NCBI RefSeq assembly: GCF_964656455.1
Contig: NC_135716.1
Coordinates: 82,362,484 to 82,426,483 of the forward strand
Direction of reading: 5' to 3'
DNA: 64,000 bases
Origin: Halichoerus grypus
Taxonomy: Eukaryota; Chordata; Mammalia; Carnivora; Phocidae
The notes under the pieces were generated by a model that searched no databases, had not been told where the DNA came from, and saw only the letters and a list, made by a program, of their open reading frames with translations. Each line of letters begins with the position of its first letter. The stretch's first letter is position 1. A program made the position numbers and the translations under genes. Positions 12,472 to 24,378 of the stretch are shown here, piece after piece.

Positions 12472-15400
12472 GAGTCCAGAGGTGCCTTGTGCCCGGACCC
12501 ATTTCTCCCTTGGTTTCACGATGGAACCCGTTCCCCAGGCTCTCAGCCACGGTACTCCGTGTAATGCTTCCTCCGTCTAGAGGTCGACGGTAGCTAAAGC
12601 ACGGTTTCTCTACAGTGTTGTTTCTTCGAGTTAGAACACTAGATGTTAGACTTCTATGCAAAAGTGGGGCTGCCGTGCTAGCGTGATGAAACACATGGGG
12701 ATCGTGTTCTGCTTTTCGCTGGGGCCTGAGTCTCACTCGCAAAAAGCTTTGGACTCCCTTGCAGTGCTCTCACGCAGGCACACAACAAAATGCTTCCACC
12801 CTCAGGAGCAGCTCTTTTATCTGCAGCTCAGGCTTTCTACCGAGTTTTTCCTTCGAGTTAGGTGGCTGTGTTTAAGCCTGAACACACACCATGGTCAACG
12901 GAACTAGCCCCATAACCATGTAGTGAGTTGAGAGCTGCCCTGTGTACCGGCGTATCTCTCCCCTGATATTACAAAATGGAAACCGTCCCCAGGCGCTCAG
13001 CCACAGTACACCCTAAACTGCTTCGCCCACAGAGAGGTCGACGGTAGCTGAAGCACGGTTTCTCGACAGTGTTGTTTCTTCGAGTTAGAATGCTAGCTAT
13101 TAGACTTCCATGCAAAAGTGGGGCTGCCGTGCTAGCCTGATGAAACACATGGGGAGTCGTGTTCTGCCTTTCGCTGGGGCCTGAGTCTCACTCGCAAAAA
13201 GCTTTGGACTCCCTTGCAGTGCTCTCACGCAGGCACACAACAAAATGCTTCCACCCTCAGATGCAGCTCTTTTACCTGCAGCACAGGCTTTCTACCGAGT
13301 TTTTCCTTCGAGTTAGGTGGCTGTGTTTAAGCCTGCACACACACCATGGTCAACGGAACTAGCCCCATAACCATGTAGTGAGTTGAGAGCTGCCCTCTGT
13401 ACCGGCCTGTCTCTCCCCAGATATTACAAAATGGAAACCGTCCCCAGGCGCTCAGCCACAGTACACCCTAAACTGCTTCGCCCACAGAGAGGTCGACGGT
13501 AGCTAAAGCACGGTTTCTCGACAGTGTTGTTTCTTCGAGTTATAACGCTAGCTATTAGACTTCCATGCAAAAGTGGTGCTGCCGTGCTAGCTTGATGAAA
13601 CACATGGGGAGTCATGTTCTGCCTTTCGCTGGGGCCTGAGTCTCACTCGCAAAAAGCTTTGGACTCGCTTGCAGTGCTCTCACGCACGCACACAACAAAA
13701 TGCTGCCACCCTCAGGAGCAGCTGTTTTACCTGCAGCAGAGGCTCTCAACTGAGTTTCTCCTTCGAGGTAGGTGGCTGTGTTTAAGCTGCCACACACACC
13801 CTGGGCAACGGTCCTAGCCCCATAACCATGATGTGAGTTGAGAGCTGCCTTCTGTACCGGCTTGTCTCTCCCCCGATATTACGATAGTGAAACCGTCCCC
13901 AGACTCTCAGCCACAGTACACCCTAAACTGCTTCGCCCACAGAGAGGTCGACGGTAGCTAAAGCACGGTTTCTCTACTGTGTAGTTTCTTCGTGTTAGAA
14001 CGCTAGCTATTAGACTTCCATGCAAATGTGGGGCTGCCGTGCTAGCTTGGTCAAACACATGGGGAGTCGTGTTCTGCCTTTCGCTGGGGCCTGAGTCTCA
14101 CTCGCAAAAAGCTTTGGACTCCCTTGCAGTGCTCTCACGCAGGCACACAACAAAATGCTTCCACCCTCAGGAGCAGCTCTTTTACCTGCAGCACAGGCTT
14201 TCTACCGAGTTTTTCCTTCGAGTTAGGTGGCTGTGTTTAAGCCTGCACACACACCATGGTCAACGGAACTAGCCCCATAACCATGTAGTGAGTTGAGAGC
14301 TGCCCTCTGTACCGGCCTGTCTCTCCCCAGATATTACAAAATGGAAACCGTCCCCAGGCGCTCAGCCACAGTACACCCTAAACTGCTTCGCCCACAGAGA
14401 GGTCGACGGTAGCTAAAGCACGTTTTCTCGACAGTGTTGTTTCTTCGAGTTAGAACGCTAGCTATTAGACTTCCATGCAAAAGTGGGGCTGCCGTGCTAC
14501 CTTGATGAAACACATGGGGAGTCATGTTCTGCCTTTCACTGGGGCCTGAGTCTCACTCGCAAAAGCTTTGGACTCGCTTGCAGTGCTCTCACGCACGCAC
14601 ACAACAAAACGCTGCCACCCTCAGGAGCAGCTGTTTTACCTGCAGCACAGGCTCTCAACCGAGTTTCTCCTTCGAGGTAGGTGGCTGTGTTTAAGCTGCC
14701 ACACACACCCTGGGCAACGGTCCTAGCCCCATAACCATGATGTGAGTTGAGAGCTGCCTTCTGTACCGGCCTGTCTCTCCCCCGATATTACGATAGTGAA
14801 ACCGTCCCCAGGCTCTCAGCCACAGTACACCCTAAACTGCTTCGCCAACAGAGAGGTCGACGGTAGCTAAAGCACGGTTTCTCTACAGTGTTGTTTCTTC
14901 CAGTTAGAAAGCTAGCTATTAGACTTCCATTCAAAAGTGTGGCCGTAGTTCTAGTTTCATGGAGCAAGTGGGCAGTCGTGTTCTGGCTTCTTTCAGGGCC
15001 TGGGTCTCACAAGGAAAATGGTTTTGGACTCACTTGCTGTGCACTCACGCATGCACACCACACAATGCGTCCACCCTGAGTCATGGCTATTTTAGGCGAA
15101 GCAGGAGTTCCCTACAGAGTTGTTCCTTTGACTTAGGTGGTTGGCTTATGGCCTGCAGGCACACCCGGGGCAGCGGTACTAGCCTCATAAACAAGAGGTG
15201 AGTTGAGAGCTGCCTTCCGCACCGGCCTGTTTCTCACTCCATTTCACGTATGGGACCCTTTCCCCGGTCTCTCCTACAAGAGCACTATACAACTCCTGCG
15301 GCTTCAGGAACGGCAATGCTGGCTAAAGCGCAATAACACTACAGCATTGATTCTTGGTGTTAGTAGCCTGGTAGGCGAATGAGCTGCAGCTGGGATTCTT

Positions 15401-15560
15401 TACAGGCTTGTTTATTCCCAGTGTCGAGCACAGAGCATTCCAAGCACACATGGAGCAGTAGTGTTAGCTTCAGGTAGCAAGAGCTGAGTCCAGAGGTGCC
15501 TTGTGCCCGGACCTATTTCTCCCTTGGTTTCACGTATGGAACCCGTTCCCCAGGCTCTCA
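12300..15560. repeat. Segmental duplication of ~3.26 kb, copy 1
   Basis: It matches about 29791-33051 at a constant offset of 17,491 bp. About eleven single-base differences were seen. The left edge lies within D, between about 12252 and 12309, where GAGCAG replaces the usual GCGCAG in both copies. The right edge is in the next E start, near 15560. Confidence 0.88.
12472..15485. repeat. HOR block, 7 monomers: E-(A/E)-A-(B/E)-A-(B/C)-D
   Basis: A 3,014 bp block in which A-type and E-ended hybrid monomers alternate before a B/C fusion and D. Private markers include AACGCTGCC with AAAAGCTTTGG (one A lost), CAACTGAGTTTCTCC, and a C2 copy with GAGTCATGG and GCAGGAGTTCC. D lacks CAGT at about 15420. 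The same block recurs at 29963-32976. Confidence 0.92.
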
Positions 15561-17139
15561 GCCACGGTACTCCGTGTAAAGCTTCCTCCATCTAGAGGTC
15601 GACGGTAGCTAAAGCACGGTTTCTCTACAGTGTTGTTTCTTCGAGTTAGAACACTAGGTGTTAGACTTTTATGCAAAAGTGGGGCTGCCGTGATAGCGTG
15701 ATGAAAAACATGGGGAGTCGTGTTCTGCCTTTCGCTGGGGCCTGAGTCTCACTCGCAAAAAGCTTTGGACTCCCTTGCAGTGATCTCACGCAGACACACA
15801 ACAAAATGCTTCCACCCTCAGGAGCAGCTCTTTTACCTGCAGCACAGGCTTTCTACCGAGGTTTTCCTTCGAGTGAGGTGGCTGTGTTTAAGCATGCACA
15901 CACACCATGGTCAACGGAACTAGCCCCATAACCATGTAGTGAGTTGAGAGCTGCCCTCTGTACCGGCCTGTCTCTCCCCAGATATTACAAAATGGAAACC
16001 GTCCCCAGGCGCTCAGCCACAGTACACCCTAAACTGCTTCGCCCACAGAGAGGTCGACGGTAGCTACAGCACGGTTTCTCGACAGTGTTGTTTCTTCGAG
16101 TTAGAACGCTAGCTATTAGACTTCCATGCAAAAGTGGGGCTGCCGTGCTAGCTTGGTCAAACACCTGGGGAGTCGTGTTCTGCCATTCGCTGGGGCCTGA
16201 GTCTCACTCGCAAAAGCTTTGGAGTCCCTTGCAGTGCTCTCATGCACGCACACAAGAAAATGCTGCCACCCTCAGGAGCAGCTGTTTTACCTGCAGCACA
16301 GGCTCTCAACCGAGTTTTTCCTTCGAGTTAGGTGGCTTCATTTAAGCCTGCACACACACCCTGGGCAACGGTCCTAGCCCCATAACCATGATGTGGGTTG
16401 AGAGCTGCCCTCTGTACCGGCCTGTCTCTCCCCCGATATTACGATATTGAAACCGTCCCCAGGCTCTCAGCCACAGTACACCCTAAACTGCTTCGCCCAA
16501 AGAGAGGTCGACAGTAGCTAAAGCACGGTTTCTCTACAGTGTTGTTTCTTCCAGTTAGAAAGCTAGCTATTAGACTTCCATTCGAAAGTGTTGGTGTAGT
16601 AATACTTTCACGGAGCATGTGGGGAGTCATGTTCTGGCTTTTTCAGGGCCTCGGTCTCACAAGGAAAATGGTTTTGGACTCAATTGCTGTGCACTCACGC
16701 ATGCACACCACACAATGCGTCCACCCTGAGGCATGGCTATTTTAGGCGAAGCAGGAATTCCCTACAGAGTTGTTCCTTTGACTTAGGTGGTTGGCATATG
16801 GCCTGCAGGCACACCCGGGGCAGCGGTACTAGCCTCATAAACAAGAGGTGAGTTGAGAGCTGCCTTCCGCACCGGCCTGTTTCTCACTCCATTTCACGTA
16901 TGGGACCCTTTCCCCGGTCTCTCGTACACGAGCACTATACAACTCCTGCGGCTTCAGGAACGGCAATGCTGGCTAAAGCGCAGTAACACTACAGCACTGA
17001 TTCTTGGTGTTAGTAGCCTGGTAGGCGAATGAGCTGCAACTGGGATTCTTTACAGGCTTGTTTCTTCCCAGTCAGTGTCGAGCACATAGCATTCCAAGCA
17101 CACATGGAGCAGTAGTGTTAGCTTCCGGTAGCAAGAGCT
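15486..17139. repeat. HOR block, 4 monomers: E-(A/B)-C-D
   Basis: A 1,654 bp block. The second monomer is A-like in its first half (CTCGACAGTG) and B-like from CTTGGTCAAACACC onward. The C copy is the most aberrant C1 seen (TTGGTGTAGTAATACTTTCACGG near 16590-16612, and a deletion in GGCTTTTTCAGG). Confidence 0.9.
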
Positions 17140-18794
17140 GAGTCCAGAGGTGCCTTGTGCCCGGACCTATTTCTCCCTTGGTTTCACGTATGGAACCCGT
17201 TCCCCAGGCTCTCAGCCACGGTACTCCGTGTAATGCTTCCTCCGTCTAGAGGTCGACGGTAGCTAAAGCACTGTTTCTCTACAGTGTTGTTTCTTCGACT
17301 TAGAACACTAGGTGTTAGACTTCTATGCAAAAGTGGGGCTGCCGTGCTAGCGTGATGAAACAAATGGGGAGTCGTGTTCTGCCTTTCGCTGGGGCCTGAG
17401 TCTCACTCGCAAAAAGCTTTGGACTCCCTTGCAGTGCTCTCACGCACGCATACTACGAAATGCTGCCACCCTCAGGAGCAGCTGTTTTACCTGCAGCACA
17501 GGCTCTCAACCGAGTTTCTCCTTCGAGGTAGGTGGTTGTGTTTAAGCTGCCACACACACCCTGGGCAACGGTCCTACCCCCATAACCATGATGTGAGTTG
17601 AGAGCTGCCTTCTGTACCGGCCTGTATCTCCCCCGATATTACGATATTGAAACCGTCCCCAGGCTCTCAGCCACAGTACACCCTAAACTGCTTCGCCCAC
17701 AGAGAGCTCGACGGTAGCTAAAGCACGGTTTCTCTACTCTGTAGTTTCTTCGTGTTAGAACGCTAGCTATTAGACTTCCATGCAAATGTGGGGCTGCCGT
17801 GCTAGCGTGATGAAACACATGGGGAGTCGTGTTCTGCCTTTCGATGGGGCCTGAGTCTCACTCGCAAAAAGCTTTGGACTCCCTTGCAGTGCTCTCACGC
17901 ACGCACACAACAAACTGCTGCCACCCTCAGGAGCAGCTGCTTTACCTGAAGCACAGGCTCTCAACCGAGTTTTTCCTTCGAGTTAGGTGGCTTCATTTAA
18001 GCCTGCACACACACCCTGGGCAACGGTCCTAGCCCCATAACCATGATGTGGGTTGAGAGCTGCCCTCTGTATCGGCCTGTCTCTCCCCCGATATTACGAT
18101 ATTGAAACCGTCCCCAGGCTCTCAGCCACAGTACACCCTAAACTGCTTCGCCCACAGAGAGGTCGACAGTAGCTAAAGCACGGTTTCTCTACAGTGTTGT
18201 TTCTTCCAGTTAGAAAGCTAGCTATTAGACTTCCATTCAAAAGTGTGGCTGTAGTAATACTTTCATGGAACATGTGGGGAGTGATGTTCTGGCTTCTTTC
18301 AGGCCTGGGTCTCACAAGGAAAATGGTTTTGGACTCACTTGCTGTGCACTCACGCATGCACACCACACAATGCGTCCACCCTGAGGCATGGCTATTTTAG
18401 GCGAAGCAGGAATTCCATACAGAATTGTTCCTTTGACTTAGGTGGTTGGCTTATGGCCTGCAGGCACACCCGGGGCAGCGGTACTAGCCTCATAAACAAG
18501 AGGTGAGTTGAGAGCTGCCTTCCGCACCGGCCTGTTTCTCACTCCATTTCACGTATGGGACCCTTTCCCCGGTCTCTCCTACACGAGCATTATACAACTC
18601 CTGCGGCTTCAGGAAGGGCAATGCTGGCTAAAACTCAGTAACACTACAGCATTGATTCTTGGTGTTAGTAGCGTGGTAGGCGAATGAGCTGCAGCTGGGA
18701 TTCTTTACAGGCTTGTTTCTTCCCAGTCAGTGTCGAGCACATAGCATTCCAAGCACACATGGAGCAGTAGTGTTAGCTTCAGGTAGCAAGAGCT
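17140..18794. repeat. HOR block, 4 monomers: (E/A)-B-C-D
   Basis: A 1,655 bp block formed by an E/A fusion, with E up to about 17440 and A-type CTGTTTTACCTGCAGC after it. B and a C1 monomer follow. The C1 tail is of the C2 kind (GGCATGGCTATTTTAGGCG), so C is also recombinant. Confidence 0.9.
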
Positions 18795-19254
18795 GAGTCC
18801 AGAGGTGCCTTGTGCCCAGACCTATTTCTCCCTTGGTTTCACGTATGGAACCCGTTCCCTAGGCTCTCAGCCACGGTACTCCGTGTAATGCTTCCTCCAT
18901 CTAGAGGTCGACGGTAGCTAAAGCACGGTTTCTCTACAGTGTTGTTTCTTCGAGTTAGAACACTAGGTGTTAGACTTCTATGCAAAAGTGGGGCTGCCGT
19001 GCTAGCGTGATGAAACACATGGGGAGTCGTGTTCTGCCTTTCGCTGGGGCCTGAGTCTCACTCGCAAAAAGCTTTGGACTCCCTTGCAGTGCTCTCACGC
19101 AGGCACACAACAAAATGCTTCCACCCTCAGGAGCAGCTCTTTTACCTGCAGCACAGGCTTTCTACCCAGTTTTTCCTTCGAGTTAGGTGGCTGTGTTTAA
19201 GCCTGCACACACACCATGGGCAACGGAACTAGCCCCATAACCATGTAGTGAGTT
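18795..19254. repeat. Monomer type E (reference copy)
   Basis: The first ~115 bp (GAGTCCAGAGGTGCC ... TTTCACGTATGGAACCCG ... TCCATCTAGAG) are diverged and resemble D more than A or B. From GTCGAC near 18908 onward the copy is A/B-like. Diagnostic sites are AACACTAGGTGTTAG, CACGCAGGCACAC, TGCTTCCACC and CACACCATGG. Every E start in the window follows a D monomer. Confidence 0.9.
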
Positions 19255-19483
19255 GAGAGCTGCCCTCTATACCGGCCTGTCTCTCCCCAGATATTACAAA
19301 ATGGAAACCGCCCCCAGGCGCTCAGCCACAGTACACCCTAAACTGCTTCGCCCACAAAGAGGTCGACGGTAGCTAAAGCACGGTTTCTCGACAGTGTTGT
19401 TTCTTCGAGTTAGAACGCTAGCTATTAGACTTCCATGCAAAAGTGGGGCTGCCGTGCTAGCTTGATGAAACACATGGGGAGTC
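19255..19483. repeat. First half-unit of the 455 bp monomer
   Basis: It aligns head-to-tail with the next 226 bp. Matching anchors are GAGAGCTGCC / ATGTTCTGCC, GGCGCTCAGCCAC / TGCTCTCACGCAC, AAAGCACGGTTTCTC / GCAGCACAGGCTCTC, TTTCTTCGAGTTAG / CTCCTTCGAGGTAG, and TTAGACTTCCATGC / TTAAGCTGCCACAC. About half to two-thirds of positions agree by eye. Confidence 0.75.
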
Positions 19484-19709
19484 ATGTTCTGCCTTACACT
19501 GGGGCCTGAGTCTCACTCGCAAAAAGCTTTGGACTCGCTTGCAGTGCTCTCACGCACGCACACAACAAAATGCTGCCACCCTCAGGAGCAGCTGTTTTAC
19601 CTGCAGCACAGGCTCTCAACCGAGTTTCTCCTTCGAGGTAGGTGGCTGTGTTTAAGCTGCCACACACACCCTGGGCAACGGTCCTAGCCCCATAACCATG
19701 ATGTGAGTT
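19484..19709. repeat. Second half-unit of the 455 bp monomer
   Basis: The diverged partner of 19255-19483 in the same orientation. The aligned anchors occur in the same order with only small gaps, which supports an ancestral repeat of about 227 bp that dimerised before the A-E types arose. Confidence 0.75.
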
Positions 19710-20164
19710 GAGAGCTGCCTTCTGTACCGGCCTGTCTCTCCCCCGATATTACGATACTGAAACCGTCCCCAGGCTCTCAGCCACAGTACACCCTAAGCTG
19801 CTTCGCCCACAGAGAGGTCGACGGTAGCTAAAGCACGGTTTCTCTACTGTGTAGTTTCTTCGTGTTAGAACGCTAGCTATTAGACTTCCATGCAAATGTG
19901 GGGCTGCCGTGCTAGCTTGGTCAAACACATGGGGAGTCGTGTTCTGCCTTTCGCTGGGGCCTGAGTCTCACTCGCAAAAAGCTTTGGACTCCCTTGCAGT
20001 GCTCTCACGCACGCACACAACAAAATGCTGCCACCCTCAAGAGCAGCTGCTTTACCTGAAGCACAGGCTCTCAACCTAGTTTTTCCTTCGAGTTAGGTGG
20101 CTTCATTTAAGCCTGCACACACACCCTGGGCAACGGTCCTAGCCCCATAACCATGATGTGGGTT
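19710..20164. repeat. Monomer type B (reference copy)
   Basis: Diagnostic sites are CCCGATATTACGATA, CTACTGTGTAGTTTCTTCG, CATGCAAATGTGG, CTTGGTCAAACAC, CTGCTTTACCTGAAGC and GGTGGCTTCATTTAAGCC, ending GTGGGTT. Otherwise it is close to A. Confidence 0.92.
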
Positions 20165-20620
20165 GAGAGCTGCCCTCTGTACTGGCCTGTCTCTCCCCCG
20201 ATATTACGATATTGAACCCGTCCCCAGGCTCTCAGCCACAGTACACCCTAAACTGCTTCGCCCACAGAGAGGTCGACAGTAGCTAAAGCACGGTTTCTCT
20301 ACAGTGTTGTTTCTTCCAGTTAGAAAGCTAGCTATTAGACTTCCATTCAAAAGTGTGGCCGTAGTTCTAGTTTCATGGAGCAAGTGGGGAGTCGTGTTCT
20401 GGCTTCTTTCAGGGCCTGGGTCTCACAAGGAAAATGGTTTTGGACTCACTTGCTGTGCACTCACGCATGCACACCACACAATGCGTCCACCCTGAGGCAT
20501 GGCTATTTTAGGCGAAGCAGGAATTCCCTACAGAATTGTTCCTTTGACTTAGGTGGTTGGCTTATGGCCTGCAGGCACACCCGGGGCAGCGGTAGTAGCC
20601 TCATAAACAAGAGGTGAGTT
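20165..20620. repeat. Monomer type C (reference copy, subtype C2)
   Basis: The first ~150 bp are B/A-like, with the diagnostic GTCGACAGTAGC. From TTTCTTCCAGTTAGAAAGC onward it is strongly diverged: CGTAGTTCTAGTTTC, CACAAGGAAAATGG, ACGCATGCACACC and an EcoRI site in AGGAATTCCC. It lacks AAGCTT. It is always followed by D. Confidence 0.92.
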
Positions 20621-20905
20621 GAGAGCTGCCTTCCGCACCGGCCTGTTTCTCACTCCATTTCACGTATGGGACCCTTTCCCCGGTCTCTCCTACACGAGCA
20701 CTATACAACTCCTGCGGCTTCAGGAAGGGCAATGCTGGCTAAAGCGCAGTAACACTACAGCATTGATTCTTGGTTTTAGTAGCCTGGTAGGCGAATGAGC
20801 TGCAGCTGGGATTCTTTACAGGCTTGTTTCTTCCCAGTCAGTGTCGAGCACATAGCATTCCAAGCACACATGGAGCAGTAGTGTTAGCTTCAGGTAGCAA
20901 GAGCT
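20621..20905. repeat. Monomer type D (reference copy, internally deleted)
   Basis: This 285 bp monomer aligns with the start of C up to about GTTTTAGTAGCCTGG. It then jumps to sequence matching the end of C (GGGATTCTTTACAGG versus GGAATTCCCTACAG), omitting about 170 bp. It lacks both GTCGAC and AAGCTT. It occurs once per HOR block, always between C and E. Confidence 0.88.
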
Positions 20906-23900
20906 GAGTCCAGAGGTGCCTTGTGCCCGGACCTATTTCTCCCTTGGTTTCACGTATGGAACCCGTTCCCCAGGCTCTCCGCCACGGTACTCCGTGTAAT
21001 GCTTCCTCCGTCTAGAGGTCGACGGTAGCTAGAGCACGGTTTCTCTACAGTGTTGTTTCTTCGAGTTAGAACACTAGGTGTTAGACTTCTATGCAAAAGT
21101 GGGGCTGCCGTTCTAGCGTGATGAAACACATGGGGAGTCGTGTTCTGCCTTTCGCTGGGGCCTGAGTCTCACTCGCAAAAAGCTTTGGACTCCCTTGCAG
21201 TGCTCTCACGCAGGCACACAACAAAATGCTTCCACCCTCAGGAGCAGCTCCTTTGCCTGCAGCACAGGCTTTCTACCGAGTTTTTCCTTCGAGTTAGGTG
21301 GCTGTGTTTAAGCCTGCACACACACCATGGTCAACGGAACTAGCCCCATAACCATGTAGTGAGTTGAGAGCTGCCCTCTGTACCGGCCTGTCTCTCCCCA
21401 GATATTACAAAATGGAAACCGTCCCCAGGCGCTCAGCCATAGTACACCGTAAACTGCTTCGCCCACAGAGAGGTCGACGGTAGCTAAAGCACGGTTTCTC
21501 GACAGTGTTGTTTCTTCGAGTTAGAACCCTAGCTATTAGACTTCCATGCAAAAGTGGGGCTGCCGTGCTAGCTTGATGAAACACATGGGGAGTCATGTTC
21601 TGCCTTTCGCTGGGGCCTGAGTCTCACTCGCAAAAAGCTTTGGACTCGCTTGCAGTGCTCTCACGCACGCACACAACAAAATGCTGCCACCCTCAGGAGC
21701 AGCTGTTTTACCTGCAGCACAGGCTCTCAACCGAGTTTCTCCTTTGAGGTAGGTGGCTGTGTTTAAGCTGCCACACACACCCTGGGCAACGGTCCTAGAC
21801 CCATAACCATGATGTGAGTTGAGAGCTGCCTTCTGTACCGGCCTGTCTCTCCCCCGATGTTACGATACTGAAACCGTCCCCAGGCTCTCAGCCACAGTAC
21901 ACCCTAAACTGCTTCGCCCACAGAGAGGTCGACGGTAGCTAAAGCACGGTCTCTCGACAGTGTTGTTTCTTCGAGTTAGAACGCTAGCTATTAGACTTCC
22001 ATGCAAATGTGGGGCTGCCGTGCTAGCCTGATGAAACACATGGGGAGTCGTGTTCTGCCTTTCGCTGGGGCCTGAGTCTCACTCGCAAAAAGCTTTGGAC
22101 TCCCTTGCAGTGCTCTCACGCACGCACACAACAAAATGCTGCCACCCTCAGGAGCAGCTGTTTTACCTGCAGCACAGGCTCTCAACCGAGTTTCTCCTTC
22201 GAGGTAGGTGGCTGTGTTTAAGCTGCCACACACACCCTGGGTAACGGTACTAGCCCCATAACCATGATGTGAGTTGAGAGCTGTCTTCTGTACCAGCCAG
22301 TCTCTACCCCAATATTACGATATTGAAACCGTCCCCAGGCTCTCAGCCACAGTACACCCTAAACTGCTTCGCCCACAGAGAGGTCGACGGTAGCTAAAGC
22401 ACGGTTTCTCTACTGTGTAGTTTCTTCGTGTTAGAACGCTAGCTATTAGACTTCCATGCAAATGTGGGGCTGCCGTGCTAGCTTGGTCAAACACCTGGGG
22501 AGTCGTGTTCTGCCTTTCGCTGGGGCCTGAGTCTCACTCGCAAAAAGCTTTGGACTCGCTTGCAGTGCTCTCACGCTCGCACACAACAAAATGCTGCCAC
22601 CCTCAGGAGCAGCTGTTTTACCTGCAGCACAGGCTCTCAACCGAGTTTCTCCTTCGAGGTAGGTGGCTGTGTTTAAGCTGCCACACACACCCTGGGTAAC
22701 GGTCCTAGCCCCATAACCATGATGTGAGTTGAGAGCTGCCTTCTGTACCGGCCTGTCTCACCCCCGATATTACGATATGGAAACCGTCCCCAGGCTCTCA
22801 GCCACAGTACACCCTAAACTGCTTCGCCCACAGAGAGGTCGACGGTAGCTAAAGAACGGTTTCTCTACTGTGTAGTTTCTTCGTGTTAGAACGCTAGCTC
22901 TTAGACTTCCATGCAAAAGTGGGGCTGCCGTGCTAGCTTGGTCAAACACCTGGGGAGTCGTGTTCTGCCATTCGCAGGGGCCTGAGTCTCACTCGCAAAA
23001 AGCTTTGGACTCCCTTGCAGTGCTCTCACGCACGCACACCACAAAATGCTGCCACCCTCAGGAGCAGGTGCTTTACCTGCAGCACAGGCTCTCAACCGAG
23101 TTTCTCCTTCGAGGTAGGTGGCTGTGTTTAAGCTGCCACACACACCCTGGGTATCGGTCCTAGCCCCGTAACCATGATGTGAGTTGAGAGTTGTCTTCTG
23201 TACCGGCCTGTCTCTCCCCCGAAATTACGATATTGAAACCGCCCCAGGCTCTCAGCCACAGTACACCCTAAACTGCTTCGCCCACAGAGAGGTCGACGGT
23301 AGCTAAAGCACGGTTTCTCTACAGTGTTGTTTCTTCGAGTTAGAACGCTAGCTATTAGACTTCCATGCAAATGTGGGGCTGCCGTGCTAGCTTGGTCAAA
23401 CACATGGGGAGTCGTGTTCTGCCTTTGGCTGGGGCCTGAGTCTCACCGCAAAAAGCTTTGGACTCCCTTGCAGTGTTCTCACGCACGCACACAACAAAAT
23501 GCTGCCACCCTCAGGAGCAGGTGCTTTACCTGAAGCACAGGCTCTCAACCGAGTTTTTCCTTCGAGTTAGGTGGCTTCATTTAAGCATACACACACCCTG
23601 GGCAACGGTCCTAGCCCCATAAACATGATGTGGGTTGAGAGCTGCCCTCTGTACCGGCCTGTCTCTCCCCCAATATTACGATATTGCAACCGTCCCCAGG
23701 CTCTCAGCCATAGTACACCCTAAACTGCTTCGCCCACAGAGAGGTCGACAGTAGCTAAAGCACGGTTTCTCTACAGTGTTGTTTCTTCCAGTTAGAAAGG
23801 TAGCTATTAGACTTCCATTCAAAAGTGTGGCCGTAGTTCTAGTTTCATGGAGCAAGTGGGGAGTCGTGTTCTGGCTTCTTTCAGGTCCTGGGTCTCACAA

Positions 23901-24378
23901 GGAAAATGGTTTTGGACTCACTTGCTGTGCACTCACGCATGCACACCACACAATGCGTCCACCCTGAGGCATGGCTATTTTAGGCGAAGCAGGAATTCCC
24001 TACAGAGTTGTTCCTTTGACTTCGGTGGTTGGCTTATGGCCTGCAGGGACACCCGGGGACAGCGGTACTACCCTCATAAACAAGAGGTGAGTTGAGAGCT
24101 GCCTTCCGCACCGGCCTGTTTCTCACTCCATTTCACGTATGGGACCCTTTCCCCGGTCTCTCCTACACGAGCACTATACAACTCCTGCGGCTTCAGGAAC
24201 GGCAATGCTGGCTAAAGCGCAGTAACACTACAGCATTGATTCTTGGTGTTAGTAGCCTGGTAGGCGAATGAGCTGCAGCTGGGATTCTTTACAGGCTTGT
24301 TTCTTCCCAGTCAGTGTCGAGCACATAGCATTCCAAGCACACATGGAGCAGTAGTGTTAGCTTCAGGTAGCAAGAGCT
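20906..24378. repeat. HOR block, 8 monomers: E-A-(B/A)-(B/A)-(B/A)-B*-C-D
   Basis: A 3,473 bp expanded block with three consecutive B-start/A-end hybrids (anchors near 22050, 22505 and 22960). These suggest local amplification of a B/A monomer. The B*-C2-D end matches 5.06-6.2 kb closely. Confidence 0.9.
23128..24285. repeat. Segmental duplication of ~1.16 kb, copy 2
   Basis: The counterpart of 5058-6215. Copy-specific changes include CTTTGGCTGG, ATTGCAACC, CAGGTCCTGG and CGGGGACAGC. The left part of this segment is also shared with 28713 to about 28990. Confidence 0.8.

Larger units (their letters stand above)
19255..19709. repeat. Monomer type A (reference copy)
   Basis: Diagnostic sites are CAGATATTACAAAATGG, GTCATGTTCTGCC, GGACTCGCTTGC, CTCCTTCGAGGTAGG and AAGCTGCCACACAC. 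It contains GTCGAC and AAGCTT once each and 18 CpG dinucleotides in 455 bp. Confidence 0.92.
18795..20905. repeat. Canonical HOR block: E-A-B-C-D (reference unit)
   Basis: A 2,111 bp five-monomer unit used here as the reference for monomer boundaries. Lengths are E 460, A 455, B 455, C 456 and D 285 bp. C is subtype C2. The boundary convention is the base starting GAGAGCTGCC (or GAGTCCAGAGG for E). Confidence 0.95.
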
